The notes under the pieces are model-generated. The model was not told the origin of the DNA. It worked only from the letters and a program-made list of their open reading frames with translations, and ran no database searches. DNA of 14,802 nt, taken from Bacilli bacterium (lineage in GTDB: Bacteria > Bacillota_I > Bacilli_A > ML615J-28 > CAG-698). The DNA lies in contig JAQUYR010000024.1 in assembly GCA_028691715.1 (NCBI GenBank), positions 2,007 through 16,808 of the forward strand. Reading direction: 5' to 3'. Positions 14,718 to 14,802 of the stretch are shown here, piece after piece (position 1 is the first letter of the stretch; every line of letters starts with the position of its first letter). Both the position numbers and the translations under genes were made by a program.

Positions 14718-14749
14718 AAAAGGACAATAGATTGCTCTATCGTCCTTTT
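14718..14749. terminator. Terminator hairpin after the protease operon (bidirectional)
   Basis: AAAAGGACAATAGA-TTGC-TCTATCGTCCTTTT is a 14-bp stem with one A-C mismatch on the plus strand, which becomes a G-U pair on the minus strand. Short T-runs flank both sides. It lies 42 bases past the protease stop and just beyond the stop of a possible convergent gene at the right edge. Confidence 0.75.
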
Positions 14750-14752
14750 CAT

Positions 14753-14802
14753 TTATAAGCAAAATGTCATATATGCAGGAATACAAATAATTCCATCTTC
14801 TC
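14753..14802 (-). CDS. Possible 3' end of a convergent gene (only ~15 codons visible)
   Basis: On the minus strand one frame is open from the right edge and ends at TAA (14753-14755), reading EDGIICIPAYMTFCL. The terminator begins 3 bases later and folds slightly better on the minus strand, as expected for a convergent gene. The stretch is too short to identify a product, and one other minus-strand frame also stays open across this edge. Confidence 0.25.
   Translation of the reverse strand, partial: EDGIICIPAYMTFCL

Overview
The window comes from an AT-rich, low-GC Gram-positive-type genome. The evidence is strong AGGAGG-type ribosome binding sites, TTGAAA/TATAAT promoters with 17-bp spacers, hairpin-plus-U-tract terminators, lipobox signal peptides and a Bacillus-like glutamine synthetase. 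The standard code is in use: genes are uninterrupted and Trp is TGG. The eleven complete genes stop with TAA (8) or TAG (3), never TGA. The superoxide reductase and overall style suggest an anaerobic or microaerophilic Bacillota, perhaps a deep Bacilli/Erysipelotrichia/Izemoplasma-like lineage. That placement is an inference.

Layout. (1) 1-2755, minus strand: a tight operon ybaK - patB/malY-type aminotransferase - glnA, with glnA cut by the left edge, driven by a promoter near 2775-2803. (2) 2920-4824, plus strand: a membrane c-di-GMP phosphodiesterase (seven hydrophobic segments, degenerate GGDEF, intact EAL), divergent from operon 1, with a short palindrome between the two promoters. (3) 4851-5234, minus: a two-iron superoxide reductase (desulfoferrodoxin), separated from the EAL gene by a bidirectional terminator. 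(4) 5387-7117, plus: a MelB-type GPH sugar:cation symporter with an unusual insertion of about 110 residues before its last helix. (5) 11601-7183, minus: a four-gene operon of a fucose/arabinose-isomerase-like protein, a class-C beta-lactamase-family serine hydrolase with a C-terminal stalk-like domain, an unrecognised two-TM protein and a ZIP metal transporter. (6) 11700-14675, plus: two tandem paralogous lipoproteins, each with two bacterial Ig-like domains followed by an HtrA-type serine protease domain. Only the first keeps a PDZ domain.

Operons 5 and 6 diverge from one compact intergenic region holding a perfect 10+3+10 palindrome between the two promoters, so they may share a regulator. 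Both predicted transcripts have very short leaders. The first protease gene has a start-site puzzle: an ATG at the predicted +1 with no ribosome binding site, or an AUU codon 8 nt behind a near-perfect Shine-Dalgarno sequence.

No mobile elements, CRISPR arrays, tRNA or rRNA genes were seen, and no gene-free stretch exceeds about 165 bases. The most unusual items are the Ig-HtrA lipoprotein pair, the isomerase/serine hydrolase operon, the shared palindrome and the transporter insertion.
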